DNA from: Diphasiastrum complanatum | Taxonomy: Eukaryota > Streptophyta > Lycopodiopsida > Lycopodiales > Lycopodiaceae | DNA length: 64,000 nucleotides | Assembly (NCBI GenBank): GCA_029204225.1 | Contig: CM055107.1 | Coordinates: 4,473,079-4,537,078, forward strand | Direction: 5' to 3' | Notes under the pieces: model-generated | Database searches by the model: none | What the model was told of the DNA's origin: nothing | The model's input: the letters and a program-made list of their open reading frames with translations, nothing else | Part shown: positions 16,509 through 26,079 of the stretch, piece after piece | Layout: every line of letters begins with the position of its first letter | How positions within the stretch are numbered: position 1 is the stretch's first letter | Position numbers and translations under genes: made by a program

Positions 16509-16692
16509 GCGCATGCATGAGCATGTATTGATTTCAGATTCGAATAAGAATCTGGAAGACCGAATCAAAGTCCATCATTGGTGGCATCTCAAGACCGCAA
16601 AAGAAAGGCTAAAGTTCAAGGCATTGTGCAAGAGGGGTGGGCTCATGGCAGTTGGATCTATCTCTAAACCTGGCCAATATCCTCATACAGCA

Positions 16693-18000
16693 ATGCCTCT
16701 TTCTGTGCAAGACAATTTTCCATCCACTCCTGGAAAAGCAAAATTGGAAAGAAACGGCTATTTCAGCTTCTCTAGAATCTCGGGTCGTTGGCATTCATCC
16801 ACATCTGCAAAATTTTCTTTCTGGGTCATTGTGCTCATCTTTTTACTCGCCTGTGCGGCGTTTCAGTTGAAATTTTCAGGATTTCACACAATTGGTAAGG
16901 TTTCATGGCTTAATAATCCTGCCTGGGAGAAGAATGTGCAGCACAGCTGTCATGTGAAGAGAGATGAAGGATTAGTGGTCCTCGTAACCGGTGCTGCTGG
17001 TTTTGTAGGGAGCCATGTGTCCCTGCATCTTAAAAAACGAGGGGATGGCGTTCTCGGAATTGACAATTTTAATAGCTATTATGATCCATCATTAAAAACT
17101 GCTCGCCGTGCTTTACTGGAAAAGCATGGAGTATTTGTTGTTGAAGGAGACATAAATGATGCTGCTCTTCTGCAAACTCTCTTCAACTTAGTTCCTTTCA
17201 CTCATGTTATGCATCTTGCTGCCCAAGCCGGGGTCAGATATGCAATGGAAAACCCAGGTTCTTATGTACACAGCAATGTAGCCGGCCTTGTGGTTCTTTT
17301 TGAAGCTTGCAAGAATGCAAACCCACAGCCTGCGATCGTGTGGGCTTCCTCAAGTTCAGTGTATGGTCTTAACAGAAAAGTCCCTTTTTCAGAATTTGAC
17401 CGAACTGATAAACCTGCAAGCCTTTATGCAGCCACTAAAAAAGCAGGAGAGGTAGTAGCACATACTTATAACCATATATACGGTCTTTCAATTACAGGTC
17501 TAAGATTCTTCACGGTTTATGGTCCTTGGGGCCGGCCAGATATGGCATACTTCTCTTTTACAAAAGCAATACTCGAAGGCAACACAATTACTGTCTATCA
17601 AGGTCCAAATGGTGCCGATCTAGCCCGAGATTTTACGTATATTGATGATGTTGTAAAAGGTTGTGTAGCTTCACTTGACACAGCCCAAAAAAGTACTGGA
17701 AGTGGAGGAAAGAAAAAGGGAATTGCTCAATTGAGGATATTCAATCTTGGAAACACAAAGCCAGTTACAGTGCCAGATATGGTGAAGATCCTTGAAAAGA
17801 ACCTAAAAACAAAGGCTCACATGAACATTGTCAGTATGCCCAGAAACGGTGATGTTCCTTTCACACATGCCAACATCACTCGTGCTCTGCAAGAGTTATC
17901 GTATAACCCTTCCACAGACCTTGAGACAGGTTTGAAGAAGTTTGTCCACTGGTATCGAAGTTATTACGATTATTCAGACCAAAGCAGATCAACACCCTGA
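16693..18000 (+). CDS. GAE: UDP-glucuronate 4-epimerase (GAE family)
   Basis: Converts UDP-glucuronate to UDP-galacturonate, the donor for pectin synthesis, as a type II membrane protein of the Golgi. From the chosen start it is 435 residues, the usual GAE length, in one uninterrupted exon as in Arabidopsis GAE genes. Visible features: N-terminal PSTPGK...ER motif (about 10-20), one membrane span (about 41-61), NAD-binding TGAAGFVG (about 99-106), the conserved HLAAQAGVRYA segment, WASSSSVYG with the catalytic Ser region (about 217-225), YAATK with catalytic Tyr245 and Lys249, and the C-terminal NGDVPFTHANI...LETGLKKFV block. The frame is also open from Met codons at 16513 and 16645. I chose 16693 because family similarity begins exactly there. 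All key residues are present, so it is probably functional. Confidence 0.95.
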   Translation: MPLSVQDNFPSTPGKAKLERNGYFSFSRISGRWHSSTSAKFSFWVIVLIFLLACAAFQLKFSGFHTIGKVSWLNNPAWEKNVQHSCHVKRDEGLVVLVTGAAGFVGSHVSLHLKKRGDGVLGIDNFNSYYDPSLKTARRALLEKHGVFVVEGDINDAALLQTLFNLVPFTHVMHLAAQAGVRYAMENPGSYVHSNVAGLVVLFEACKNANPQPAIVWASSSSVYGLNRKVPFSEFDRTDKPASLYAATKKAGEVVAHTYNHIYGLSITGLRFFTVYGPWGRPDMAYFSFTKAILEGNTITVYQGPNGADLARDFTYIDDVVKGCVASLDTAQKSTGSGGKKKGIAQLRIFNLGNTKPVTVPDMVKILEKNLKTKAHMNIVSMPRNGDVPFTHANITRALQELSYNPSTDLETGLKKFVHWYRSYYDYSDQSRSTP

Positions 18001-19322
18001 TGGATGAGGACAGGCTCATGACCATAGCCGATAGCGGTGAGCTGTACATAAGTCAGCAAGAGTTTGTCTGGTGGTAAGCAGGTGGTCTGCTTAGTGGTAG
18101 GATTTCATCTGTTTTACCATTAATATCTGTCAAGCAAAAGAATGCTTAAAAATAACTGTGGTCCTCTAAAATTTGAGATCTTACCTTGAGCTTTTTATGA
18201 CTTTGCAGATGTTCAAAAGAATGTCATCACTAATCTTGTCGGCCCACTTCATGCGAGTGTTTCTTGTGGTTTTCGTAAGCAAGCTTAAACCTGACAGAAT
18301 TCTGAAAATGCGTTGCATGTCGAAAAGCGACAGCTGCTAAGAGGAATCGGCAACCGGCGTAGTACAAACTTGGCTCTTTGACTCTTTGCTTTTATACCAT
18401 GTATCTGTTTCATGTGCTTTGGGATAGCATCTGTGGTGATTCATGGATGAGCATTCCTAAGTGTTAGCAGGCATGAATGCTACCCCCTGTGTGTGCCTTC
18501 ATAACTTTTGATCTATCCTAACTAGTGCCTATTGTCAATAGTTTTTCCTTCAGGCACTGAAGGATTTTTCTTTAGATCCATCTAGCTACACAACTTCGAT
18601 ATCATCTATGGTGTGTGCAACACAGTGCTCCTCATTTGCTGAAAAAATCTCCAATTTGTTTGTTAATTCCAGCATACAAGCACTTCCCAACTGTTTTGAA
18701 TTTAGGTCTACCTAGATCAAAACTGCTTGGAATCAAGATTGGAGACATGGTTGCAACACCCATTTCAACAAATTATGTGACTATGTAGGGAAGGTACGAA
18801 GTTAATTGCAAACCATGGCTTTAGCTTGTTTTGATGTGGGAAAACCTTTGGTTGCCAGTTGGTGATGTGTTTATATCAATAAGACATTCAGCTGCTGGTT
18901 AGAAGATGACATGCGGTTTTCACAAAATTTTAATGCTAAAAATTAAGCTTATTTCAGTTTCTATCAATTGTGATACAATGAGCCCTTATTTTAGTTGCAA
19001 TGGAGTCCTGTAAGGCAAAACACTCACCTACTTTATATGCTTGGAGCTCACAGCCCTGTCTGTTGTCACATTGATTAACTGCTAGCAAACGAATTTGTTG
19101 TATTTTCTGTGAATCCATGTTATTCCATCATGAAAATGAATGTCGAAATGTTGACTAGTTTTGGATAATGTTTAACAAAATAAAGGCAAAGTCTCCATAG
19201 ATCAACATGGGTCCATTAGATTAGCAACAAGCCTCACTGCGCTGGGACATAATTGATATGATGAACAAGTATTGGCACCTTTTCGTAATGCTCAGTGCTC
19301 AGAGTTCATGTGTATTTTGGAG
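18001..19322 (+). other. GAE 3' flank and intergenic DNA
   Basis: The 3' UTR must lie at the start of this stretch, but I could not place a poly(A) site with confidence. No other gene is visible. It ends at the GCACC target-site duplication of Copia-1. Confidence 0.5.
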
Positions 19323-19327
19323 GCACC

Positions 19328-19748
19328 TGTCAGAATTTGTGATTCTAGATGGAGATACTAGTCCTACTAGCACTCACACAAAACCAAGCATAGAGAGAAT
19401 TCAGATCATAGGAGAATTGAGCAATTGCTCTAGCATAATAGAATTAAATGGAATAGTTGTGGTGGGGCGCCAGCCTTCTTATATAGTTTCTTTAATGATT
19501 GATAAAAGCTAATGAGCCTAAAGTAAATAGCAAAATAGCAAAAGCTATTTACTAATAGTACTACCTATATATGGTAAGAACCAAAAATGAAGTTCTAAGT
19601 ACTAAATAGATCCTAATCTATTTGTAGTGCGCCCACCTACATGCATAGGCTTTAAAACAAAATTTACTATAGAATGGCCCCTAAAAATAGCACGCAGGCA
19701 TGGCCAAACTATCATTAAGGGGTATCAAATAAACATTAATTCCTAGCA
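19328..19748 (-). repeat. Copia-1 3' LTR
   Basis: 421 bp, TGTCAG...CTAGCA. Preceded by TSD GCACC and followed on the plus strand by the C-rich complement of the polypurine tract. It has a 15-bp segment (near 19693-19707) that is missing from the other LTR. Confidence 0.95.
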
Positions 19749-19760
19749 CTCCCCCTTAAT
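19749..19760 (-). promoter_or_regulatory. Copia-1 polypurine tract
   Basis: On the minus strand ATTAAGGGGGAG directly abuts the 3' LTR, the standard plus-strand primer position. Confidence 0.85.
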
Positions 19761-20697
19761 GTTTACTTTGTTATCTATTACTCCTAGAAGTTCTCTAAAC
19801 TTCTGAAATTTTTCTTTGCCAAGACCTTTGGTAAAGATATTTGCAACTTGTTCTTCTGTAGGGCAATGGATAAGCTCCACTTCATCACTTTGAATTTTCT
19901 CTCTGATGAAGTGTTGTTGTACTTCAATATGCTTTGTCCTGCTGTGAAAAACTGGATTTTTCACCAATTTAATACAACTCTGATTGTCACATTAAAGTAC
20001 CGTAGGGAATCTTGTACCATATGTAAATCATGTAGAATTCGTCGCAACCATATTGCTTCACATGTTGCACTCGTAGTAGCTCAATATTCTGTCTCTATAG
20101 ATGATAAAGCAATAGTATGCTGCTTCTTTGAACTCCAACAGATAGCACCAGAACCAAGACTAAAAACATAACCTGTAGTAGATCTTCGGGCTTCCGCATC
20201 TCCAGCCCAATCAGCATCCACATATCCCTGTAACTTCAAATCATACTATCTATCATAGAGAATACCAAATCTCAAAGTGCCCTGGATATATCTGAGTATT
20301 TGCTTAGCAGCTTTCCAATGAATCTGCTTAGGCTTAGCCATAAACTGACTAACCATACTCACAGCATAAGCAATATTTGGTCTTGTAGTAGTTAGATAGA
20401 TTAAGCTTCCAACAAGCTTTCTATATAACGTCTCATCTACATCCTGATCTTCCTCAGCTTTAGTAAGCGTAAATCCACTATCATATGGTGTAGAAATAGT
20501 AGATTGAGAAATGAATAGTCCTTGTGCTACTCTCCATATCTCAATCCCAAAAAAATATTGTAGTGAACCAAGATCTTTCATATCAAATTCTGATGAGAGA
20601 TCCTTCTTGATTCCCTGAATCATAGTATGATATGATCCTGTAATAATAAGATCATCCACATACATCACTACAATAACAATATGATTACTTTCTTTCC
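19749..20697 (-). pseudogene. Copia-1 RT C-terminus and RNase H
   Basis: The frame 20697 down to 20246 begins SNHIVIVVMYVDDLIITG with the intact YVDD catalytic motif, then DMKDLGSLQYFFGIEI and RKLVGSLIYLTTTRPNIAYAV, the C-terminal copia RT blocks. About 20 residues after GLFISQS seem to be lost. RNase H follows in other frames, ending with NPVFHSRTKHIEVQQHFIREK and CPTEEQVANIFTKGLG near 19750-19960. Frameshifts separate the parts and the RT N-terminus is absent, so no active enzyme can be made. Confidence 0.88.
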
Positions 20698-20699
20698 AT

Positions 20700-21415
20700 C
20701 TTTTGACCGATTTGATTGATTCTCTTCCATATCTTGTTACTTTTTTTTCTTCTTCTTCTTCCCTTTGCCACCCTTCTTGGAACTTTGCTCTTGTTTCTTT
20801 GCCAAGAATGCATGTTCCTTGGATCGTCCATGTTGACAATATTTTGTCGTCTCATTTCTTCCTGGAGTAAGATGGCATTTAGCTCATCAAAAGAAGGCCT
20901 CGTTTCTCTTAACGATAGCATCATTACAAAGTTCTGATAGGCCAAAGATAGACTATTAAGTACAATGGATACCAATACTGAATCTTGAACACTTTCTCCA
21001 ACTACAATAAGTTGCCCTCTCAGATCTTTCACTCGAGTAAAGTAGTCTGGTACCGCTTCACTTGTACCCATCTTCAACGTGTGAAGCTTATTAGTCAAGA
21101 ACAAGATCTGTGACTGATTGACCGTCTCATACAAGTTCTTCAGTATATCCCAAGCCTCCTTGGGTCCAGCAGCATCTCTGATATGAGGTATAATCATATC
21201 TTTAACTGATAAGTTGATGATATGATGAGCTTTTCTTCTACGTTTCTAATACTCTCGCAACTCCTTGTCAGTGGTAAGAGGTATCTCAACACCTGTGACG
21301 ATATCCCAATATTCTCTATCTTGGAGAATATTTTGCATCTTGAACTTCCATATACTGTATTCGTTCCATCTAGCTTGCTAGACTCCGACAACACATCATC
21401 ATTCAAGCTTGCCAT
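20700..21415 (-). pseudogene. Copia-1 gag (UBN2-type)
   Basis: The first frame (21415-21194) starts MASLNDDVLSESSKLDGTN, the SKLDGTNY-type copia gag start. After a frameshift, 21197-20700 gives AWDILKNLYETVNQSQILFLTNKL, DYFTRVKDLRGQL and SFDELNAILLQEEMR, the usual order of the gag (UBN2) domain. No CCHC zinc knuckle is seen. The frame passes straight into RT-related sequence, marking the internal deletion. Confidence 0.88.
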
Positions 21416-21779
21416 TACACTGATCTTTATAGCCTGCCTCAGTGGCTATCTGTCCTGCAGCAACCTATCTGAGTAACGATCTGTCCAGCTGAGTGCTCTG
21501 ACAACTGTCTCAAATCAGATCTGCAGCTCCAAATTTCAGCAAAGATCAGGTTCCAGTAATAGATAGTTAAAAACTAGTAACCAGATTTGTCAACGATCAG
21601 TCTGTCTGTAAATTCAACGATCCAGCAACGCACTATCAATAGATACCTAGCAAACTGTCAACAGCAGATTAACAAGTCTTCCTTCTCAACGATCTGACAG
21701 AGTTTAGATATGAAATAGCAGCGATTTGGTCTGCAGCAGATAGTACTGTAGAGAACAACCTTGCAGCCAGTGTAGGCAA

Positions 21780-21870
21780 TGATCTGGCAGTAGCGATCTA
21801 TAGGCAATAGCCTGATTCCAGCGATTTGTAGGCAATAGCCTGATTCTAGCGATCTGTAGGCAGTGATCAA
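21780..21870 (-). repeat. 28-bp tandem repeat in the Copia-1 leader
   Basis: AGCGATCTATAGGCAATAGC, then AGCGATTTGTAGGCAATAGC, then AGCGATCTGTAGGCAGTGAT recur at about 28-bp spacing in the untranslated leader between PBS and gag. The rest of the leader is also rich in CGATCTG-like words. Confidence 0.75.
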
Positions 21871-21985
21871 TAGTCAAAAAACTTGATTCCAGCGAACTAC
21901 TTCCAACAGGAGTCCAGCACAACAACTCCTTCAATCAGATCTGGTTGCAACCCTGCAAACAAACTCTCTCTCTCTCACAAAAGAA

Positions 21986-22000
21986 CCTGCTCTGATACCA
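21986..22000 (-). promoter_or_regulatory. Copia-1 primer-binding site (tRNA-iMet)
   Basis: On the minus strand TGGTATCAGAGCAGG directly abuts the 5' LTR. TGGTATCAGAGC is the well-known complement of the initiator tRNA-Met 3' end used by many plant LTR elements. Confidence 0.93.
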
Positions 22001-22415
22001 TGTCAGAATTTGTGATACAAATTCTAGATGGAAATACGTCCTACTAGCATTCACACAAAACCAAGCATAGAGAGAATTCAGATCATAGGAGAATTGAGCA
22101 ATTGCTCTAGCATAATAGAATTAAATGGAATAGTTGTGGTGGGGCACCAACCTTCTTATATAGTTTCTCTAATGATTGATAAAAGCTAATGAGCCTAAAG
22201 TAAATAGCAAAATAACAAAAGCTATTTATCAATAATACTACCTATATATGGTAAGAACCAAAAATGAAGTTCTAAGTACTAAATAGATCCTAATCTATTT
22301 GTAGTGCACCCACCTACATGCATAGGCTTTAAAAAACAAATTTAATATAAATAGAATGGCCCCTAAAAATAGCAACTATCATTAAGGGGTATCAAATAAA
22401 CATTAATTCCTAACA
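22001..22415 (-). repeat. Copia-1 5' LTR
   Basis: 415 bp, TGTCAG...CTAACA, followed by TSD GCACC. It aligns over its whole length with 19328-19748. A 6-bp insertion near 22017 and a 15-bp gap near the end are the main differences. Confidence 0.95.
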
Positions 22416-22420
22416 GCACC

Positions 22421-23422
22421 TCCTCCCACAGAATTTTCAAGCATAGAGTTCCTAATGCCACGATCTGCATAATGCCTGTTGTGACAACTGGATTACTAGC
22501 ATGTTCTACAAGAATGATGCATCTGACAGCTGGATTACTAGTGCATTATGCAGGAATCTCACCCTTCTCACTGAGCATTAAGCAGGGGAAGGCCCGGGCC
22601 CTCGAGCCTTTCCTACAGCTCGGGCCCTGCCCTTGAACTCCCGCCCTTGGGCAACGGCCCTCCCAACATGGAAGGCCCTCGGGCAGGGCCTTCCCCCCCA
22701 CGTAATAGCAGCTTCATAAGGTTTAAAACAGCCAAAATCAATTCACTTTTTCTTGATATTGGCTACTTGCTTGATGAAGGCTTACTCACCAAAGATTCAA
22801 CAATGTATTTCGTGTGTAGTGGAAGTAGAGAGGTTTAGGAATGTAGGATGGCATCAAAGTTTGCATGCATGCCTAAATAAGAGTTTGAAATTGTTCCCGC
22901 ACAAATGAAGGCATGAACCCTTAGTCCTTGGCAATTGGATTCTTTGGCTTGATTTTGGTATGTGATGTAAAGTGTACATATTGTACAAATGAAACTAGTT
23001 GAATCAGCAACCGTTGGCAAAATGAACAGCCTTGCCTATGCACTATATGGATGACTCACCTTTAAGTATACGATGTTGTATGTCTATGTTTTAGAGAGTC
23101 AAACCCTCATATTTGAAATTTTGTTCCAATCTTTTTTGTCACATGTACTTTAAATCCCTTTGCTTATTGTGAATTGTACATCCTAAATATCAATTGTAAA
23201 TGGCTATGTCATCGGCCTGTGGAGACAATTCTAAATTGCAATGTAAATACCAGTGGAAAGTGGCTATTTCTGAGACGGCTAAGGAATATTGGGTAGCAAA
23301 AGAGTATACTAGACTGATCTCCTAAAAAGTTGGGAGTGATCGGTCAACAAGACATTGTTGTTTGCTCATTGGGACACTTGATCTCGTGTATGACTGCAAA
23401 TTGTCCTAGTTGCTTGCCCATG
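22421..23422. other. Unassigned DNA with a GC-rich island
   Basis: No gene. About 22585-22700 is strikingly GC-rich against an AT-rich background (GGGCCCTCGAG, CTCGGGCCCTGCCC) and contains a strong hairpin, listed separately. Confidence 0.45.
22670..22694. repeat. Perfect GC-rich hairpin
   Basis: GGAAGGCCCT (22670-22679) and AGGGCCTTCC (22685-22694) are exact reverse complements around a 5-base loop CGGGC. It sits in the GC-rich island just outside Copia-1. The role is unknown. Confidence 0.85.
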
Positions 23423-23717
23423 TGTTAGGGTACTGCCAAGTGGTGAGTGTCAGCTACGCATGGAGCTTGTCGCGTGTCGACTTTAGGATGTGTCAAGACT
23501 AAGGGGTGCTTGAGAGGATATAGTGTGAGCTTTGTCAAGCATTTCGTGTTTTATTCTATGTGACTATGGTTGGGAGGAGACTTGCAACAGAGCTCTCATG
23601 TTTGCTTGTCCATCTATGTATAGTTACGTGAGATTAATAAAGAGATGGATGTATTGAGTAATTATGTGTATCTACTTAGGATTTTGTGAGCTTGTGTGCA
23701 ACAGTTAGTATTAGAGC
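23423..23717 (+). repeat. Possible 5' LTR and primer-binding site of a decayed element
   Basis: TTAGTATTAGAGC at 23705-23717 resembles the TGGTATCAGAGC primer-binding site. It sits one base after ...GTGCAACA, a CA-type LTR end at 23703. A start TGTTAGGGTACTGCC at 23423 would give an LTR of about 281 bp. No second LTR or TSD was found, so the limits are tentative. The gypsy RT relic begins about 420 bases further on. Confidence 0.35.
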
Positions 23718-24134
23718 AAGAGGGAAGTTGGATCAGTCTAGGATTTGAAGGGTAGAAATCTTTTGCAAATTAGGGAATATTGGACCCTCTTGCTACTCTA
23801 TAAAGAGCTCTGGTTGACTTTCATTGGAGTTTAGAATTGCGAAATCTTTGAAAATTAAGAAAGATGGATGTTAGAATCCTTATTGGTTGCATCGCTGTTG
23901 TATGAGCAGGGTCCATTATAAATCTTAAAATCAAGCTACAACAATTCTAAAATTCTCCTACAATAGCTTTTTAATCAAGTGTATAGGCATTCACTGGTGG
24001 GCTAAGTTGGAGGCTAAAAAAGTGCAAAGAATTTTCTACAGATTTGCAAGCAGGCTAGGCTTGAATTTGCATATGTCTTCACAGATTTTTTCAAGTTCTT
24101 TGGCTACTTTTGAGACCTGTAGAAGGCTTATTTC

Positions 24135-25560
24135 GTAAAAGGAAAATAAAGTATCTTGGTCATATGGTATTTGTTGATGGAGTGAGACCAAATCCTAGTT
24201 GTTGTGATCATTGTGTGGCCCATGTGAGCTATGTCAGCACTTCATTCTTTTCTTGGATTGGCAGTGTTTTATAGTAAATATGTTGAAAAATACTCCTACA
24301 TTACATCACCTTTGATTGATTTGACTCAAAAGAACTGATTTGGCTAGTGAACTAAATCACAACAAGCTTATGATCAGTTCAAGCAAGCTATCATTGAGTG
24401 CATCACTCTAAAGATTGTATGTTGAAATTGTCAAATTCTAGCTTTTGATCTATGTTAATTTGTACATAACTTGATCCCACATGTGTGGAGCCTATTCCCA
24501 CGTGTGGATGGTAGTCATACATGCATTCAAATTTAGTTAGATAGAAATTGTCTTGATTGACACAAGTGTGAACTAGTAGAAAGCTAGTCAAATAGGAAAT
24601 TGCCATTTGGCACCATTTTACTTGTTGATCAAGCATTTCCATGTGAATGAGGGATGGTTCTTATGTGTGAGAGGTTGTTCCCATGTGTGTACATATCTGG
24701 AAAGTATCAATACCTTATCATGGTAGGCAAACTTGCAAGTTCCTATAAGTTAGGGAAATTACCTCTAATCAAGCAAAATCTTGGTGAGGCAATGGCATCA
24801 AGTTAGGAGTCAAAGAGGTGGGGGCTTATCTTGCATTGATTGGTAGATCTGAAGCAATGTGGCATTTCCCACACGTGCCAGGCCTGCTGCATCATCATAC
24901 CAGGTCAAAATGTACTTGATCTATATATAGATCATCACTATAAATATGAATCTTGATGAGAGATCTTGATTTTGAGGCAAATCCTTGTTGTTTCTACCAT
25001 TTGTCTTGTGATTTTATGCATTGAATGCTTTCCATTGCTAATGTACTTCACTCTCTACCCATTGTCCGTACAGTGGCAAAGTTTCACACGTGTGAGGCCG
25101 CTCTTTAGTTAAATTGATCATTTTACAAGTTGTTCTTGCTAGTTAGATGCAAATTTATGATCTAGATCTAAATCTAGACATGAGATTTGAGATTAATCTA
25201 TCTAATTAGCATCCAACACCTCTTGTGGATCGATTGTAGATCCATTCAAGGTCCAAAAATCAGTAAATTCAACATTGTAGACTCTCAAAAGCATTATGTT
25301 CTAGATACCAATGTGAGTGACATTGTTGTTGGAGCGGTGCTGATGCAGGAGGGTAGGCATGTACCTTTCAAGAGCAAGTTCACCCTGACACAACGTAACT
25401 ATCCCTCATAAAAAGGAGTTGTATGTTGCTTTCTATACATCAATGGGGTGCATCATTTGTATGGATCAAAATTTGATGCCTTCATTGATGATGATACCTT
25501 GAGATACTTTTACAAGACAGGTGTTGAGAATCGTGTGACAAATGCACCATCTCGTGTAGA
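24135..25560 (+). pseudogene. Decayed Ty3/gypsy RT-RNase H, split by a solo LTR
   Basis: Before the insert (24135-24419), frames read KYLGHMVFVDGV, then SFFSWIGSVL and SPLIDLTQKN, matching the gypsy blocks YLGHVVS, FLGLxxYYR and PLTxLxKK at the end of RT. After the insert (25280-25560) the frame continues DSQKHYVLDTNVSDIVVGAV and LMQEGRHVPFKSK, the start of RNase H. The two halves join exactly at VDSQ when the 855-bp insert and one TSD copy are removed. Stops and frameshifts abound, and upstream RT and integrase are not visible. Confidence 0.75.
24415..25279. mobile_element. Solo LTR (855 bp) with 5-bp TSD
   Basis: The insert 24420-25274 begins TGTTGAA and ends TTCAACA, perfect 7-bp inverted termini of TG...CA type. 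It is bracketed by TTGTA at 24415-24419 and 25275-25279. It interrupts a recognisable gypsy RNase H frame. No internal coding region, PBS or polypurine tract is present, so it is best explained as a solo LTR left by LTR-LTR recombination. It holds CTATATATAG and CTATAAATATG (24921-24950), possible TATA boxes, and at least five CACGTG/CACATGTG-like motifs. No related full element is in the window. Confidence 0.88.
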
Positions 25561-25873
25561 GTGTATTAGATGTCATTTATAGTCATTGAAAATGATTTAT
25601 TGTCTGAGACAAGAAAAACTTAGTAGGAAGATCCTCATTGTAAGAAAGTCGAATACGAGGTTAGTTATGGCCATGCAGAGTCTCAAGAGGAGGGCCTTGA
25701 CATTTTACTAGTAATTTTTTTGAAAGTTTCTTTCTTGCTATAATTCAACAAGAAGATAGCACATGGTGTCCTACCTTTTTATGCCACTACTTGAATGCTT
25801 ATTATTAAGAATTTGTAGTTTGGTACATGGTTAAAAATCCCATAACTAGGAGAATTTTGAAATTATTTTTTTT
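25561..25873. other. Unassigned DNA
   Basis: This is the downstream flank of the gypsy relic. A few codons may still belong to it, but nothing is recognisable. Confidence 0.4.
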
Positions 25874-25918
25874 GTAGCCTTCAAAGGTAGCACACCGACT
25901 TGCACAGCGAAACAACCT

Positions 25919-25966
<48 letters not shown>

Positions 25967-26055
25967 ATCTGGGCTATTTCATACATCAGCTTCCCACCTT
26001 TGAAAAAAAAATTCTATTTCACTTAACATGTCAACGTGCTATCTTTGAAGGCTAC
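25874..26055. mobile_element. Small terminal-inverted-repeat (MITE-like) element
   Basis: GTAGCCTTCAAAGGTAGCAC at 25874-25893 is the reverse complement, with one mismatch in 20, of GTGCTATCTTTGAAGGCTAC at 26036-26055. The 182-bp interval encloses a poly(C) tract of about 37 (25919-25956) running into poly(A). No clear target duplication is visible because both flanks are A/T-rich. It may be a MITE or a simple inverted repeat. The superfamily is not assignable. Confidence 0.6.
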
Positions 26056-26079
26056 AAAATAAAAATTTCTAGTTTTCTT

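Larger units (their letters stand above)
19323..22420 (-). mobile_element. Copia-1: internally deleted Ty1/copia element, both LTRs and TSD
   Basis: A 3088-bp element (19328-22415) lies between perfect 5-bp duplications GCACC (19323-19327 and 22416-22420). LTRs start TGTCAG and end CTAGCA or CTAACA. A primer-binding site and polypurine tract sit where expected for minus-strand orientation. Inside are gag, the end of reverse transcriptase and RNase H. Protease, integrase and the first part of RT are missing, with a direct gag-to-RT junction near 20700. It is therefore a non-autonomous deletion derivative. The LTRs differ by several substitutions and indels (including 6-bp and about 15-bp differences), so insertion is not very recent. 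Confidence 0.95.

Noticed and set aside
16513-16692. Using the upstream Met codons (16513 or 16645) as the GAE start
   Set aside because: GAE family similarity begins at the Met at 16693 and gives the usual 435-residue length. The extension has no family match and probably lies in the 5' UTR.
18001-18300. A defined poly(A) signal for GAE
   Set aside because: No AATAAA-type signal in the first few hundred bases stands out, so none is annotated.
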